A DNA stretch of 20,929 bases from assembly GCA_019693395.1 (NCBI GenBank), contig JAAMXP010005361.1, forward strand, positions 1-20,929. Direction: 5' to 3'. Made by a program: the position numbers and the translations under genes. This stretch comes from Ettlia oleoabundans (Eukaryota; Chlorophyta; Chlorophyceae; Chlamydomonadales). Below the pieces are notes generated by a model. That model was not told the origin of the DNA. It made no database searches and saw nothing but the letters and a program-made list of their open reading frames with translations. This document shows positions 9,918 to 19,722 of the stretch, one piece after another (the stretch's first letter is position 1; the number at the start of each line of letters is the position of its first letter).

Positions 9918-10061
9918 GATGCTGAAGCCTACGGCAGACTTGGCAGCAAGCCAAACAAGAGCAGGCATGAGCTGCTTATCGCAGCTGAGAAGGAGTTGCA
10001 GAACCAGCTGGGTGTAGCAGTGGTGTCACCACGTAAACTTACACGTGAAAGATGCAAATAG
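9918..10061 (+). CDS. Candidate terminal exon of an unrecognised gene
   Basis: A CAG acceptor at 9915-9917 is followed by 47 open codons ending in TAG at 10059-10061. The peptide has a charge balance typical of a real protein: SKPNKSRHELL, then AAEKELQNQLGV, then SPRKLTRERCK. A TGTAA signal lies 184 nt downstream. The helix (RHELLIAAEKELQNQL) is amphipathic. I do not recognise the family and could not find upstream exons with confidence, so this may be the tail of a gene with a long intron or an isolated relic. Confidence 0.35.
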   Translation, partial: DAEAYGRLGSKPNKSRHELLIAAEKELQNQLGVAVVSPRKLTRERCK

Positions 10062-10244
10062 TCATAAATCACTTTTCCCGTTACCTATGTTTTGATAATT
10101 TGCTGCCCGCCAATGTTCACGCACATGGTTCCCCGGCTTGACTGCTCCGAGCCACATGCAATGCCGACAGGGACGATTATCAGCTGGACATGAGCCATGC
10201 AATGCATGGATATCAATAGACCTTTGAGCTTATCTTTTGGTGGA

Positions 10245-10249
10245 TGTAA
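10245..10249 (+). terminator. TGTAA motif
   Basis: Possible poly(A) signal for the exon ending at 10061. Confidence 0.35.
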
Positions 10250-10337
10250 GGCAACATTGTTATGCGTGCGAAAAGAGCTCACCTTGTCCCAGCGCCAGCA
10301 ACCTTGCAGCCGGGCACTTCTGGCTATGCATCTTTGC

Positions 10338-10849
10338 TCAACCGGTGAAGCCGTGTGCCATCTGCTCCCTCTCTGCGCTCACCCAAAGTGGAGGTGGTGC
10401 ATGAATGCTCCGCGAAAGGCAGTGAGTCGGTGCTAGCCATTTGCACTGTGTTGTTGTCAACCTGCCGGTAAGCGCTGCAGCTGCTGCCGCGATGGCCCCG
10501 ACTGACTGCTCCTCTTCCCGGCAGCGCCACTGTTGGCGCTCTTTTGTCGGCTGCCCTCGTGACTCCGGGCTTCCAAGCTGCACACTCCTGGCACCTTGAC
10601 GTCTGTAGACGTCTCGTTCCTCAGTACAAACGTATCCCCTCTGGCAAGAGAGGTCACTGCAGGTCGCACCCTGCTTGTACAAAAGGAAGGACAATGATGA
10701 CACACGTGGGTGCTTGAGGCATGTTGTAACAGGTGAACCCCAGCTCTGCGTGCTGTGCTGCTTGCGTGCTGCGACGCACCAGCGTGGCGGGCACTCACCG
10801 CCAGCTTCTCCCCTCCTTTACATATTTGCTTTTCATTCCCCTTTAACAT
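10338..10849 (-). CDS. Candidate minus-strand gene, first exon plus unsettled second exon
   Basis: An ATG at 10849 opens a short exon (MLKGNEKQICKGGEKLA) that ends at 10799 against a perfect GTGAGT donor. Downstream, about 10338-10690 is open in two frames. One reads TSLARGDTFVLRNETSTDV and looks protein-like but needs no phase change. The other (QGATCSDLSCQRG) is what a phase-0 acceptor at CAAGCAG would give. I could not choose between them, and function is unknown. If real, the gene diverges from the gene at 10934 across only 84 bp. Confidence 0.25.
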
Positions 10850-10933
10850 ATAGTTAGTCGGTCAGCCCGGTCTTCCCTCACGGTGTTGACCCGCTCCGAC
10901 CCCTCCGCTTGAAGCCTTCCGTGTGGCACCGGC

Positions 10934-13815
10934 ATGGGTAATAGAAGCCGGCCCGCGCAGCCGCCCGCCAGCAACCCCCGCACTCCGGGCAATCCGCCCC
11001 GGCAGCACCAGAGCTTGCAGGGTCCAACCGCCCTGGGCCCACAGCCCCGCCCAGCCTGGGACCCTAGTACTCATGTGGAGAAGGTGACCTTGCATGCTCG
11101 TGCCTACTCTAGTGCATGTGTCAGTCTTTTGTTCAAAATCGGGTGCGTAGTCCAAGCAGTTGACTGTCCCCTGTGGTTCATGTGATGCGCAGCCCGATGC
11201 CTCCAGCTCGGTGGTGGTCAGCAGCGATGACCGTGTCCTTGACCTGGTACTTGACAAAGCAAGGGAGGCAGACAAGGCTCTGTCGCGGGCTTTGAAGGGT
11301 GTGGCCCCCAATCAGCGGGAGGTACGGCAAGTAGTGGTGCACAGCGGGGAGGAGTTGGCTCGCTGCTGGAAGCTCCTTAAGACCAGCCGCATGCGTGGGG
11401 CAGTGGCAAAGGCTTACTGGGCATCTCCAGGCTGCATGGAGCAGTTTGAACAGCGTGTGCGTCAGGCATTGGACAACCTTTGCCGCAAGGCCAGGACAGT
11501 ATCAGGAGGCGAGGTGCAAGAGCTCAGCGCGGCAACGGCGCAGCTGCACATCGCTGTGGCTGAGTTTGAAGTTGCGGTGCATGGAGTGCTGTGCCAGGTA
11601 GGTGGGTGATTGAGGGGATGGCCCAGGCCGGCACCTCGCATCATTTGTGTAGCGCTGCCCAGCCATAGACCAAGCCTCCCTGCCAGCCTGTTCCGTCTAC
11701 CGCAGATGCATCAACTTTGTCAAAGCCTCGCTTACCCCATGTTTTTCGCATGGCTTGCGTTGCCCCCTCAACCACCCTCCTTATCATCATGGCCCTTGCC
11801 ATGCAGTGCGAGACTTTGAGTCATGCGGCGGCAGCCTGCTGCGTGATCATCAACACCACTCAGCACTATGTAGTCGAGCTGAACCCCTTGGCAGGCAGCT
11901 ACCTGTCCAAGAACCTCACCAGTGAGCACCAGCACCCACTTGGCTCAGTTCGATTTTCCTCGTGTCTAAGGAGTTGATGAATGTCCCATTAGGTCCTGCT
12001 TTAGGGAATCCCCCGGGCTTGCCACCCTGACTGCGCTGGCTTCCTGCTCATACTCCCCACCTGCATCTGCCCAGCTTTGTGCTGCCTCCCTTCGCTGCTG
12101 CCCAGGCCTTGGCTGCGAGCTCATCCTGAATGACGGCAGCAGCCTCAACTCTCGCTTACCCACCTCCATTCGCAAGTACGGCTCTACGCTGCGGCACCAG
12201 GTTAACCGCCTGTCCACGCTGCCAGCCACCACCGTGGCGGCTTTGCCCAGTGAGGCAGCAGGAGACCTGCACGCTTTGAAGCGTCAGCTGGTGGGCCTCT
12301 CGTCGGAGGAGTTGGTTGCTGTACTGATGGACACCACCCGCCAGGACGGCGATGACATGCCTGCAGGTGTGTGGCTGTGGGCGGTAAAGGGGGCCTGGGG
12401 GGCTCACACCAAGCTCCTGCCGGACCGTTTAAGCAGCCTGGTTTGGTGCGTCACACTGCTTCTGCAGACTTGATCTTTGCCCAGGTGCGTTGCAAATCGC
12501 AAGCATCACTCTTTCATCATCAGCCATTGCCTGCATAAAAACGCTGCGCCTTACCTGTGATGCAGGGCTGTCCCTGCTGAGCCGTGTGGGGATCTTTGCG
12601 CTGTGTGAGGTGCAGCAGTGGCAACACGTCCAGAGGGAGCACGGCATCAGCGGCAACTTGATGAGCCTGCTACCTGGTGCTGCGGCAGAGGCAGAGTTTG
12701 TCATTGACCTTGCCATCCGCACCCTGCAGTCACAGACATCGTTCTTGGCTGCAGTGGAAGGAGTCAAGCTGGGTCATGCCCACATGCCGGGGCAAACTAG
12801 CTTCCAGACAGCATTGGCTGCCGCCTGCTGTGCAGGTGGGTGGTCGAGGGACGGCTTTGTCTGGCAGGCATTGCCTCCCAGTGGCGCGAACATTGCCTCC
12901 CTGAATCCCTGCCTCTGCATGTCATTTGCCGACCTGTGGTGTCGCGGTAAATGCTTGCCTTGTACAAAAACCACCCAACTCGCAGCCCCCTTATGTACAC
13001 ATGTTCTGTGTTCCCGTGCGCCCTGCAGATGCAGTCATTGCCGGGGTGCAAGTGCTGAGTGCAGCGTGCGCTGCCCTTGGCCTGTCCAGCCACCCGGGCG
13101 TGGTGGAGGCCATCCGCACATTTGAGCGTGTGCGGGATGAGCGGCGCCGCGAGCACCGCCTGCTGGTTGTGGACAGCAAGCAGGACAAAGTCATGGGCCA
13201 GGTGGCAGAGGTGGCTAGCCGTCAGCAGCAAGGCGAGCAGCAGCTGCAAGCCAACCAGACTGAGCTGCTGCGCTTGCTGGGGGAGATGAGCAAGAGTCTG
13301 GTAGCCCTGGAGCAGCAAACAGCAGCAAACACGGCACTGTTGGCGCAGCAGCAGAACCCAGCAGTGTTGACAGCTGCAGGCGTGGTTGACGGCGTTGCCA
13401 GCGGGGCGGCAGGTGCCCAGGAGGCGAACTCTGTGGGCTCCCAGCCAGCACCAGTACCATCCAGCAGCAGGGATCCTGCTGGGCAGGCAACCGCCAGTGC
13501 TGCTGTTTCCTGCACCACTGCACGCAGCCAGGAGAGTACACTGCTGCCCTCGGCGGTCCTGACGTCTTTGCGTACCTGGAAAGCCCGCCGCCGTTGGGCT
13601 CACAGCCAGCGCCCACCCAGGTGCAGGCGGTGGGCCTTGCAGGCAGCCTGGCGGGGCTGTGCCTGGAATCTGGCAGCCCTGACATGCTGGGCCCAGACCC
13701 CAACCGCCCGGTGCTCGTTATTAGCCCGCTGCCAAACATGCTCTCGGCGGAGGAACTGCGGCGGGAGCGCCCGAAGTGGGGTGCCAGCGCCTGCCGCGGT
13801 CTGAGCTTCAAGTAG
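10934..13815 (+). CDS. Seven-exon helix-rich protein of unknown function (about 637 aa)
   Basis: Exons: 10934-11083, 11193-11597, 11807-11921, 12106-12366, 12566-12835, 13029-13453, 13528-13815. They total 638 codons with phase kept at every GT-AG junction. Residues 1-50 are Pro/Gln/Arg-rich. Residues 51-185 look like a four-helix bundle (DRVLDLVLDKAREADKAL; EELARCWKLL; MEQFEQRVRQALDNLC; AQLHIAVAEFEVAVHG). Residues 186-448 are mostly helical with many Ala/Leu; 449-508 form a Gln-rich coiled coil (QANQTELLRLLGEMSKSL). The tail is Pro/Ser-rich, then ends LPNMLSAEELRRERPKWG. There is no signal peptide or clear catalytic motif. The 51-185 spacing recalls plant Cbl-N/MLKL-type or U-box N-terminal bundles, but this is a weak resemblance. 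The stop is TAG, followed two codons later by TGA. The 74-nt last intron (GTACCA...CGCAG) is inferred from the frame change. Confidence 0.75.
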
Positions 13816-14580
13816 GACTGAGTCTGCTCCTTGTTTCTCAGCTGTACACGTACAACATGTAGAGTGTTAGGCTCTTCTTTTAGCGCGCTGCGCTGTCCCT
13901 AATGTTCCCTCAATATATGTTTCTGAAAATGTAGCAGGATTGGTGCCTGCTGGCCCATCACGCCAATTCCCCCGACACTCTGACTTATTTAGAAATCCCA
14001 TTGCCTTCCAGCGGCTGACCCTGTTTTGAATGTTTCTGTCATACCAAGTGCCCCTCTGTGTACTTCCTTAAGTGGTGCCTTTGTATATTTGCCTTCGTGC
14101 TCCGACATGGCTGTCCTGTGTGGAGCTGTCTTATCTACTCAGTCAATGTGCAAGAAAGCACCTCCCTTTAATCGCTTCGCAAGTGACCCCTCTTTGGTCT
14201 CCCATCATGCAACTACTGCACTGGGCGGCCTCTCATTTTTCCTGCTACTTTTGCTCTGCAAATGTTACTGTTCTGTGTGCAGGTTTTCTGCCGCAAAATT
14301 GCCCTCCATGCACTCGCTCCGCTCCTCTATATACCCTGTGCGTTCCTGCCACTTGCTTCCCTCGATCGATTTGGGAACCCGACTGTTCTGTGCGCAGCTT
14401 TGCTGCCACAAGAGCTGCCCTTCTCTGTCATGCGACATTCCAGCTGACAATTCTGCAACTTGAGCCCCTCGCCCATGCAACTAACCAGTGCCTGCTTGAT
14501 CTCTGTAAGCCTTCAATGTTTGAACGTGTTTGCCCCACTAGCTTGTTGTCCCGGACTGATCGCAAAAACAGTCTGTAAAC
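13816..14580 (+). other. Long pyrimidine-rich 3' flank with TGTAA motifs
   Basis: No exon follows the stop. TGTAA occurs at 14504-14508 and 14574-14578, so the 3' UTR may be about 700 nt long; TGTAG variants occur earlier (about 13857). The frames here (Cys/Ser/Leu-rich) look like chance readings of CT-rich DNA. Confidence 0.45.
14267..14420 (+). repeat. Two diverged copies of a ~39-bp unit, 115 bp apart
   Basis: ACTGTTCTGTGTGCAGGTTT at 14267 and ACTGTTCTGTGCGCAGCTTT at 14382 start two similar stretches, each ending in TGCCCT. They lie in the 3' flank of the helix-rich gene. Confidence 0.6.
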
Positions 14581-15480
14581 GAGTCATGACACGTCAGTGA
14601 GCAATGGCAGGGAATGCAAATGAATGAAAATGAAAATGGGAAATTGTAGGCCAGGCTGAAACTGTCACACTGTGTCCTTGATTGTGACAGTAGCGCTGCT
14701 GCTGAACGGCGCAGGTTGCACCTGAGCAGCGACTGGCTGGAGTTGGCCAAGTACTTTACTGCATGCCTGTAGCTGGGTGCCGTGTTGGGCGCTCCAACCG
14801 ATATGGGCTGGGGCTGCTTGTTCAAATCCCCAAGTCAACGTCGCCAAGTGGATAGCTGGCAATATCGCTGGACTGCGCAAACACTGCCACTGCGCGGCGC
14901 ATGGCCCACATGCAGGCGACGCTACTGAAAGCAGGGGCATTGTGTGGCATTCCTAGGCGATGTTTGTTTGAAGCGGGGGCGTTGGTGCATTCCTAGCCCG
15001 TGTAAGCCGCCAGGTTTGGCAATGCCAAGCTCTAGGCTGAAGTCTGGTGCACGGAACTGCAGCCTTTGGCCCACCAGGTGCTGCCCCCTGGCAGCCAGGA
15101 CCGGTGCAGGGAGTACAGTCACTGCGCATGTGCACCCCAGGAGGTGAAGCTCAAACATTGGTCAGCCAGCATCGATCTTGACTCAAGGAAGGCAGGCTGG
15201 CAGATCGTTGGACCAGGAATGCCCAAGGGCTGTTCAAAGACTATACTGGGTCAGGGGGGCCGGGGAGCGGCAGGTTTATCGATGTAGTGAGGCGTCTGCA
15301 GGTCGCCTGCGAACTCATCGGTCACCGGTGTATAGGTTTATTTTAAATCTTACTATTTTCAGTATAATATGAGGCTTTGAATGCGACACGCTGCTAAAGG
15401 CCGTCTTCAGGAGGACCTATGAGCAAAGTGCTCCTGTCCTACCACAGAAGGAGAGACCGTATGCCAGTTGCGAGTTATTA
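14581..15480. other. Intergenic stretch, no firm gene
   Basis: The only coding-like patch is EVKLKHWSASIDLDSRKAG, at about 15142-15198 after a CCCCAG acceptor-like site. It ends at a stop at 15285-15287, but I see no partner exon. An AT-rich island lies at about 15330-15372. Confidence 0.35.
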
Positions 15481-15702
15481 ATGAGCCTTGAGTATCACTT
15501 GGCGGTGCACAGCACAAGTGCTGCCTTTCCAGCCTGCTTGGGCTTCTTGAAGGATTTCATGTGTACTTTTCTGGGGCCCTTAATGTTTCCACTCTCTGCA
15601 ACCCTTACAAAGGAGGCTTCATCACTTGTTGCCGCCACTCCAGGTGAACTGGGTGCCCTGTGACAAGCAGCGCTGGACGCTCTCAGGTTCGGCAAGGGCA
15701 GC

Positions 15703-18700
15703 ATGCAGCACCGGGAGCAGCTGCAGGAGCGGCGGCAGCAGCAACAAGGGGGCCAAGGAATGGAGGAGGCTGCAGGCAGTAATAACAGGCCTGCGGCTGC
15801 CCTTGGCGCCGCTGTGCATGGGCCATCAGTAAGCCCTCCAGTGGCGTCTGTCTCAGCCAGCAGTGCTGTGGGTGATGACATGCCACGGCGAGCGCAACAA
15901 GCATTACACGTTCTGCAACCCCCTAAGCGGCGGCAAACTAGTGCCAAGCCCTTGCACAGTCCACAGTCTGGACCTTTGCCCGCCCGCCCACAGTCCAACT
16001 CTGAACTATCAGGTCAGGGGCAGACAACAGATGGCACGCCCAGCAGCACATACCAGCGCGGTTTCCTGGACACAGAAAGCCCTGAAGGACCGGCTGTATC
16101 GGTGGGTGCATGCCACTGTGGGACTGTTTCCAATTCGCATAGCGCCGGCACTGTCCAGGGCATGCGCTTGTCAACTGCCTGCTGCTGCACACCTTCTGCT
16201 AATTAAGAACAACACTTGCCCTGCCTACCCGCATGCAGGTGTGCTCGCGGAGAATGGCGGCACTTGACAACTTGATTCCAGGTGCAGGCTCTAGACCTAC
16301 CGGAGTTTTGCACCCAAAACCAAAGGTGAGTCCCAATGTACACGCCACACTTCCCATCAGGCCCTGCCCTTACCACCTCCTGCTTGGACCCTCCGCTCGC
16401 TGTTCGTAAGCAAGCAGAAGCAGCATCACATGCTGTCAAATGCCCTGCAGGTTTCAAGCTTCAATGGCAGGGCAGAGGGAACCGCTGGCATGGCTTGCAG
16501 GCAGCCCGCAGTAAGCCAATCAAGCAATGCTGGTCGTACAGTGGATCGGAACAGCACTGGTGCCAGCACACAGGCCACAGCTGCACCCCGCGACCCTGCC
16601 AATGTTCCACCTGCAGCTGAACAGCCTGGCGTTTGGCATACAGCACACACAATAGAGGGGTCTGCTGGGGTTGCAGCAAAGTGTGACAGTCGCCGCATGT
16701 CAGAAGGCTGCTTGCCCAGGGTGAGTGGTTTGTGTTTGCGGTTCCAGGGATCCACGTCCGTTTGGCACAGAGCCATTTCACGCCTTTTCTGGCTCTGTGG
16801 TTGTTGTCAGTTTGGTGACCACCGCAATCGCTCTGTGGAGCATTCAACCCATACTGGAATGCTTTTTTTTGCAGTCGCCGGCCGCTGAGCTGGCAACAGG
16901 TGGTGGCCCACCCAACGTCGGGGACAAGGAGCCACCGCCACCAGCAGCAGCAGCGGCAGCAGTGTCAATCCGAGTTGGGCAGCTTGGCCAGCGGTGGCAG
17001 GAGGCGGTGGCGGCTGCACAGCAGGCAAACCGCCGTGCAGCAGCAGCTGAGGCTGAGCGTGCTACTGCTAGCAGGCAGCTGCACGAGGCTAAGCTGGCTG
17101 CCAATCTGCAGCAGGAGCACCACGTCAGGATGATAGCGGCAAAGGACAGCAGGATTGGAGAGGTGCGGGCGCTACAGGTCGCTGGAACTTGATGTTTACC
17201 CTGGCCTCGCTGTGAAGGTTTGTTGTCACACAACCTCACAGTTGCCGTGTCCTGACCCGCCCTGTTCCGGCTTCTGGTGTGCCCGCCCCTCCGTGCAGCT
17301 TGAGCGGCTGCTGGCGGCTGAAAAGGAGCAAGGAGCCACCCTGCAGCGAGAGTTAGCCTTGCTGCGCTCTCAGCTGTCGACGGTGGAGCAGGCAGGGGAT
17401 GAATTGGGCCAGCAGCCGCCGGCCGTTTTGCATGAGCAGCAGGCTGCGCGAAATGCCGATCAGCAGCTGCAGCTGGACAATCTTGGCAAAGAGGTTGGCA
17501 AAAAGGCTGGACAGCTAAAGCAGGTGCGCAGGCTGGCTCGTGGTAGCTTAGGGCTACCAACATGTAGTGCACATGGTGGACACGAGTATTAATCTGTCCT
17601 GAATGCAGTATATACAGCACCCCTTTGTGACTTTGCCGTGCAGTTGGAGGCCGAGCTAGCAGCAGAGAGGGCAAAGGCAGCCTTGTTGCAGCATGAGCTG
17701 GGGGCAGTGCAGGCTCAGCTGGCAGATTTGCAGCAGTGCATGGCCCAGGTGCAGCAGGCGGCAGAGCAGGCTGCAGCAACGGCAGCGCTACAGGAGCAGG
17801 CAGTTGCAGCAGAGCCCATGGCCCCTGCATCATTGCAGGAGAAGAAAGCAGCAGCAGAAGGGGATAGCCCTGCCGTGGCAGCAGCAGTGGTTGTTGTCCA
17901 GACAATGGCAGCGGAGCCTGAGGAGCTTGTGCCAGGGCAGGCAAACCCAAGGGCAGCAGAAGAGGTAGACTCTGATGCTGCAGCACAGGCAGCCGCCGCA
18001 AGTGATGAGCTGGCAGCTGCAATGGGCATTGAGCACGCGGCATCAGAGCAAAAGGGAGAAGAGGCTGTAGGACTAGAGGGTCTTGCAGGAACAGCGCCAG
18101 CAGCAGCAATGTAAGAGGCAGCAGCAGAGGGTGGGCACCCTGCAGCTGAGCAGGAGCGCATAGCGGCAGCAGAGCTGCAGGGTCACCAGGGTGCAGCGCC
18201 AGCTGAGGCAGCATCAGATGAGGTAGGAATAGTTAAAGTTGCAAAAGCCGATTGGTGGGGTAAAAAAAAAGAGTGGAAGGAGCAGGCGCTGACGCTGGCA
18301 CAGGAGCTGGCTGGTCCTGGCGTGCGGCTGAAGCCACTGTCCGTGCTGCATCAAGTGGCTACCACCCTGCCCCGCGGCCAGCAGCAGTTTGCAGTCACGG
18401 AAAACTTGGTGCGAGCGCTGGTGAGTATGCACGCACAAGATACATACTCGAGGCATTAACAGCAGTTTATGAGCCGGCATGGGAGCAGCTGTGCAGGCGC
18501 ATCTGTGGGGGCCAGAAAAGCGGCTGAGGGTGAGGGCATTTGCCACAGCACATCGCAGGGTGTCTTTCTGCACATGGCTATAGGGGTCCAGTCATTCAGT
18601 TGGTGCCTTCGTGCCTACCTGTGTCCCCCAAGCCTACTTGCTGCTTTACAGGACATGGCTGTCAGAAAGGAGCTGGATAAGAGCAAGAAAGCGGGCCCTG

Positions 18701-18966
18701 TCAATCGCCGCTGGCTTGTCACACACATTGGCGCATCAGTGGGGCTGCGGGTGTACGCTGCAAAGCCGATGATGCAGCAGGGTCCTGGGCGTCCAAAAAC
18801 GTTAGAGATGTTTGTGGAGGAGCAGGGCCTGAAGGCCATAGATGATCACAACAGCTCGCGGAAGCAGTAGGAGGATCTGGTAAAGACGCTAGGCAGAAGA
18901 AAGGTGAACAACCAGCTCATTGAAGATACGCTGAATAATGATTTGACAATTACCGAAGATGTATGA
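15703..18966 (+). CDS. Coiled-coil protein gene with in-frame TAA and TAG (up to 786 codons)
   Basis: Unknown function. Exons 15703-16101, 16239-16325, 16451-16720, 16875-17162, 17299-17523, 17644-18420, 18652-18966; every intron is phase 0. Codons 1-250 are disordered, with a basic PPKRRQTSAK patch that could be a nuclear signal. Codons about 275-480 are coiled coil (AAEAERATASRQLHEAKL; LERLLAAEKEQ; QLEAELAAERAKAA). Codons 480-640 are Ala/Glu/Gln low complexity. Codons 640-786 look like a conserved folded C-terminus (KADWWGKKKEWKEQAL; NRRWLVTHIGASVGLRVYA; GRPKTLEMF; NNQLIEDTLNNDL), ending in TGA. Two stops break it: TAA at 18112-18114 and TAG at 18868-18870, yet coding-like sequence continues in the same frame after both. 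Splicing, readthrough, early decay or sequence error are possible. The N-terminus may lie further upstream (frame open from 15481 if a 27-nt intron is removed). Confidence 0.6.
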
Positions 18967-19168
18967 CAAGCATGATAATCCTATTGCTGCTTGGGAATCT
19001 TCGTCATCGCTCCCTGTGCACCACGTTTTCATTAAGCCGCCCATCATAAGGTCGAGCGCATCCCACCCAGCACACAGTGGTTGGAACAACCACTGCGCCG
19101 CACTATGCTGCACGAACAAACTTAGTAAAAAGTACCGCACCCCCGTGAACTTTGCATAGATGGTTCCA

Positions 19169-19173
19169 TGTAA
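19169..19173 (+). terminator. TGTAA poly(A) signal of the 15.7-19.0 kb gene
   Basis: Lies 203 nt after the TGA at 18964-18966. Its placement supports that TGA, rather than the earlier TAA or TAG, as the original gene end. Confidence 0.55.
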
Positions 19174-19722
19174 CGATTGAACCACATGAGCAACCAGTAT
19201 AAAGTACTGTACAATTTCCTGCCACCCCTCCAAAATCCTCCATCGCCGCCAGCGCTTGATGTTCTACATGTCGTGGTGGTAGATTTTGTGAAAGCTTGCC
19301 CCTGCCTCCAAACCACCCTACCCAATGTCGGCAGCGCTTGTGCTTACAGATTGAGGTGGGGCATAATATTGCGGAGCAGCAGATGCCACAATCGAGGAGG
19401 GCTGCAGCGTCATCATGCCGTGTGCAGCCAGCAGCGCTCCCCTGCAGGTTCCCTCGTTCATATCACCCCTTAACTGCATCTTTAGCTACAAAAAATAGCT
19501 GACTCATTCGTCTGCAGGGTTGACCTCCTCTGCAACAAATGGCTACCAAAACGGTTGAATCCAGTGCAATGCGGCATATCTTAATCGGTTTTCCATAGCC
19601 TAACTTGCAATCTATCGGGTGAATTAGAAGACGGTGCAGGATTCAATTCAGCTGTGTGCACGTGTCCCTCCTGCTGTGTGTGTGGCCTGGCTAGCCTTTC
19701 AACTGCTGTGCTTTTGTACTGT
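19174..19722. other. Convergent 3' flank between coiled-coil gene and MSH6
   Basis: No exon seen. Holds the 3' UTR of MSH6 on the minus strand and the end of the plus-strand transcript. Confidence 0.5.
19344..19348 (-). terminator. TGTAA poly(A) signal of MSH6
   Basis: TGTAA read on the minus strand, 375 nt past the MSH6 stop codon. Confidence 0.55.

Noticed and set aside
9517..9954. 145-codon minus-strand frame (MRMYGLHFRLIQEMH region)
   Set aside because: Partly protein-like, but it overlaps a minus-strand TGTAA and has no splice partner or recognisable family, so I leave it as unassigned.
12797..13603. 268-codon minus-strand frame
   Set aside because: Antisense to exons 5-7 of the helix-rich gene; Cys/Leu/Gln composition typical of reverse reading of CTG/CAG-rich exons.
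14815..14845. tRNA-like T-loop (GTTCAAATC)
   Set aside because: The flanking bases do not form a T-stem and there is no acceptor, D or anticodon arm in register.
15495..15700. Minus-strand frame with GPRKVHMKSFKKPKQAGK
   Set aside because: Basic, protein-like composition, but no upstream exon chain or family match. It competes with a plus-strand reading of the same DNA and I cannot decide.
16844..18214. 456-codon open frame on the minus strand, rich in Leu, Pro and Ala
   Set aside because: It is the antisense shadow of the CAG/GCA-rich exons of the plus-strand coiled-coil gene and runs straight through their well-supported splice sites.
4088..18870. TAA/TAG read as glutamine (variant nuclear code, as in some ulvophytes)
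   Set aside because: TAG replaces CAG at 4088, several genes stop at TGA, and two frames continue past TAA/TAG. However, the confident exons of HisRS, MSH6, the minus-strand coiled-coil gene and the 637-aa gene use only CAG/CAA for glutamine, with no in-frame TAA/TAG over roughly 1,600 codons. Decay or splicing explains the rest better.
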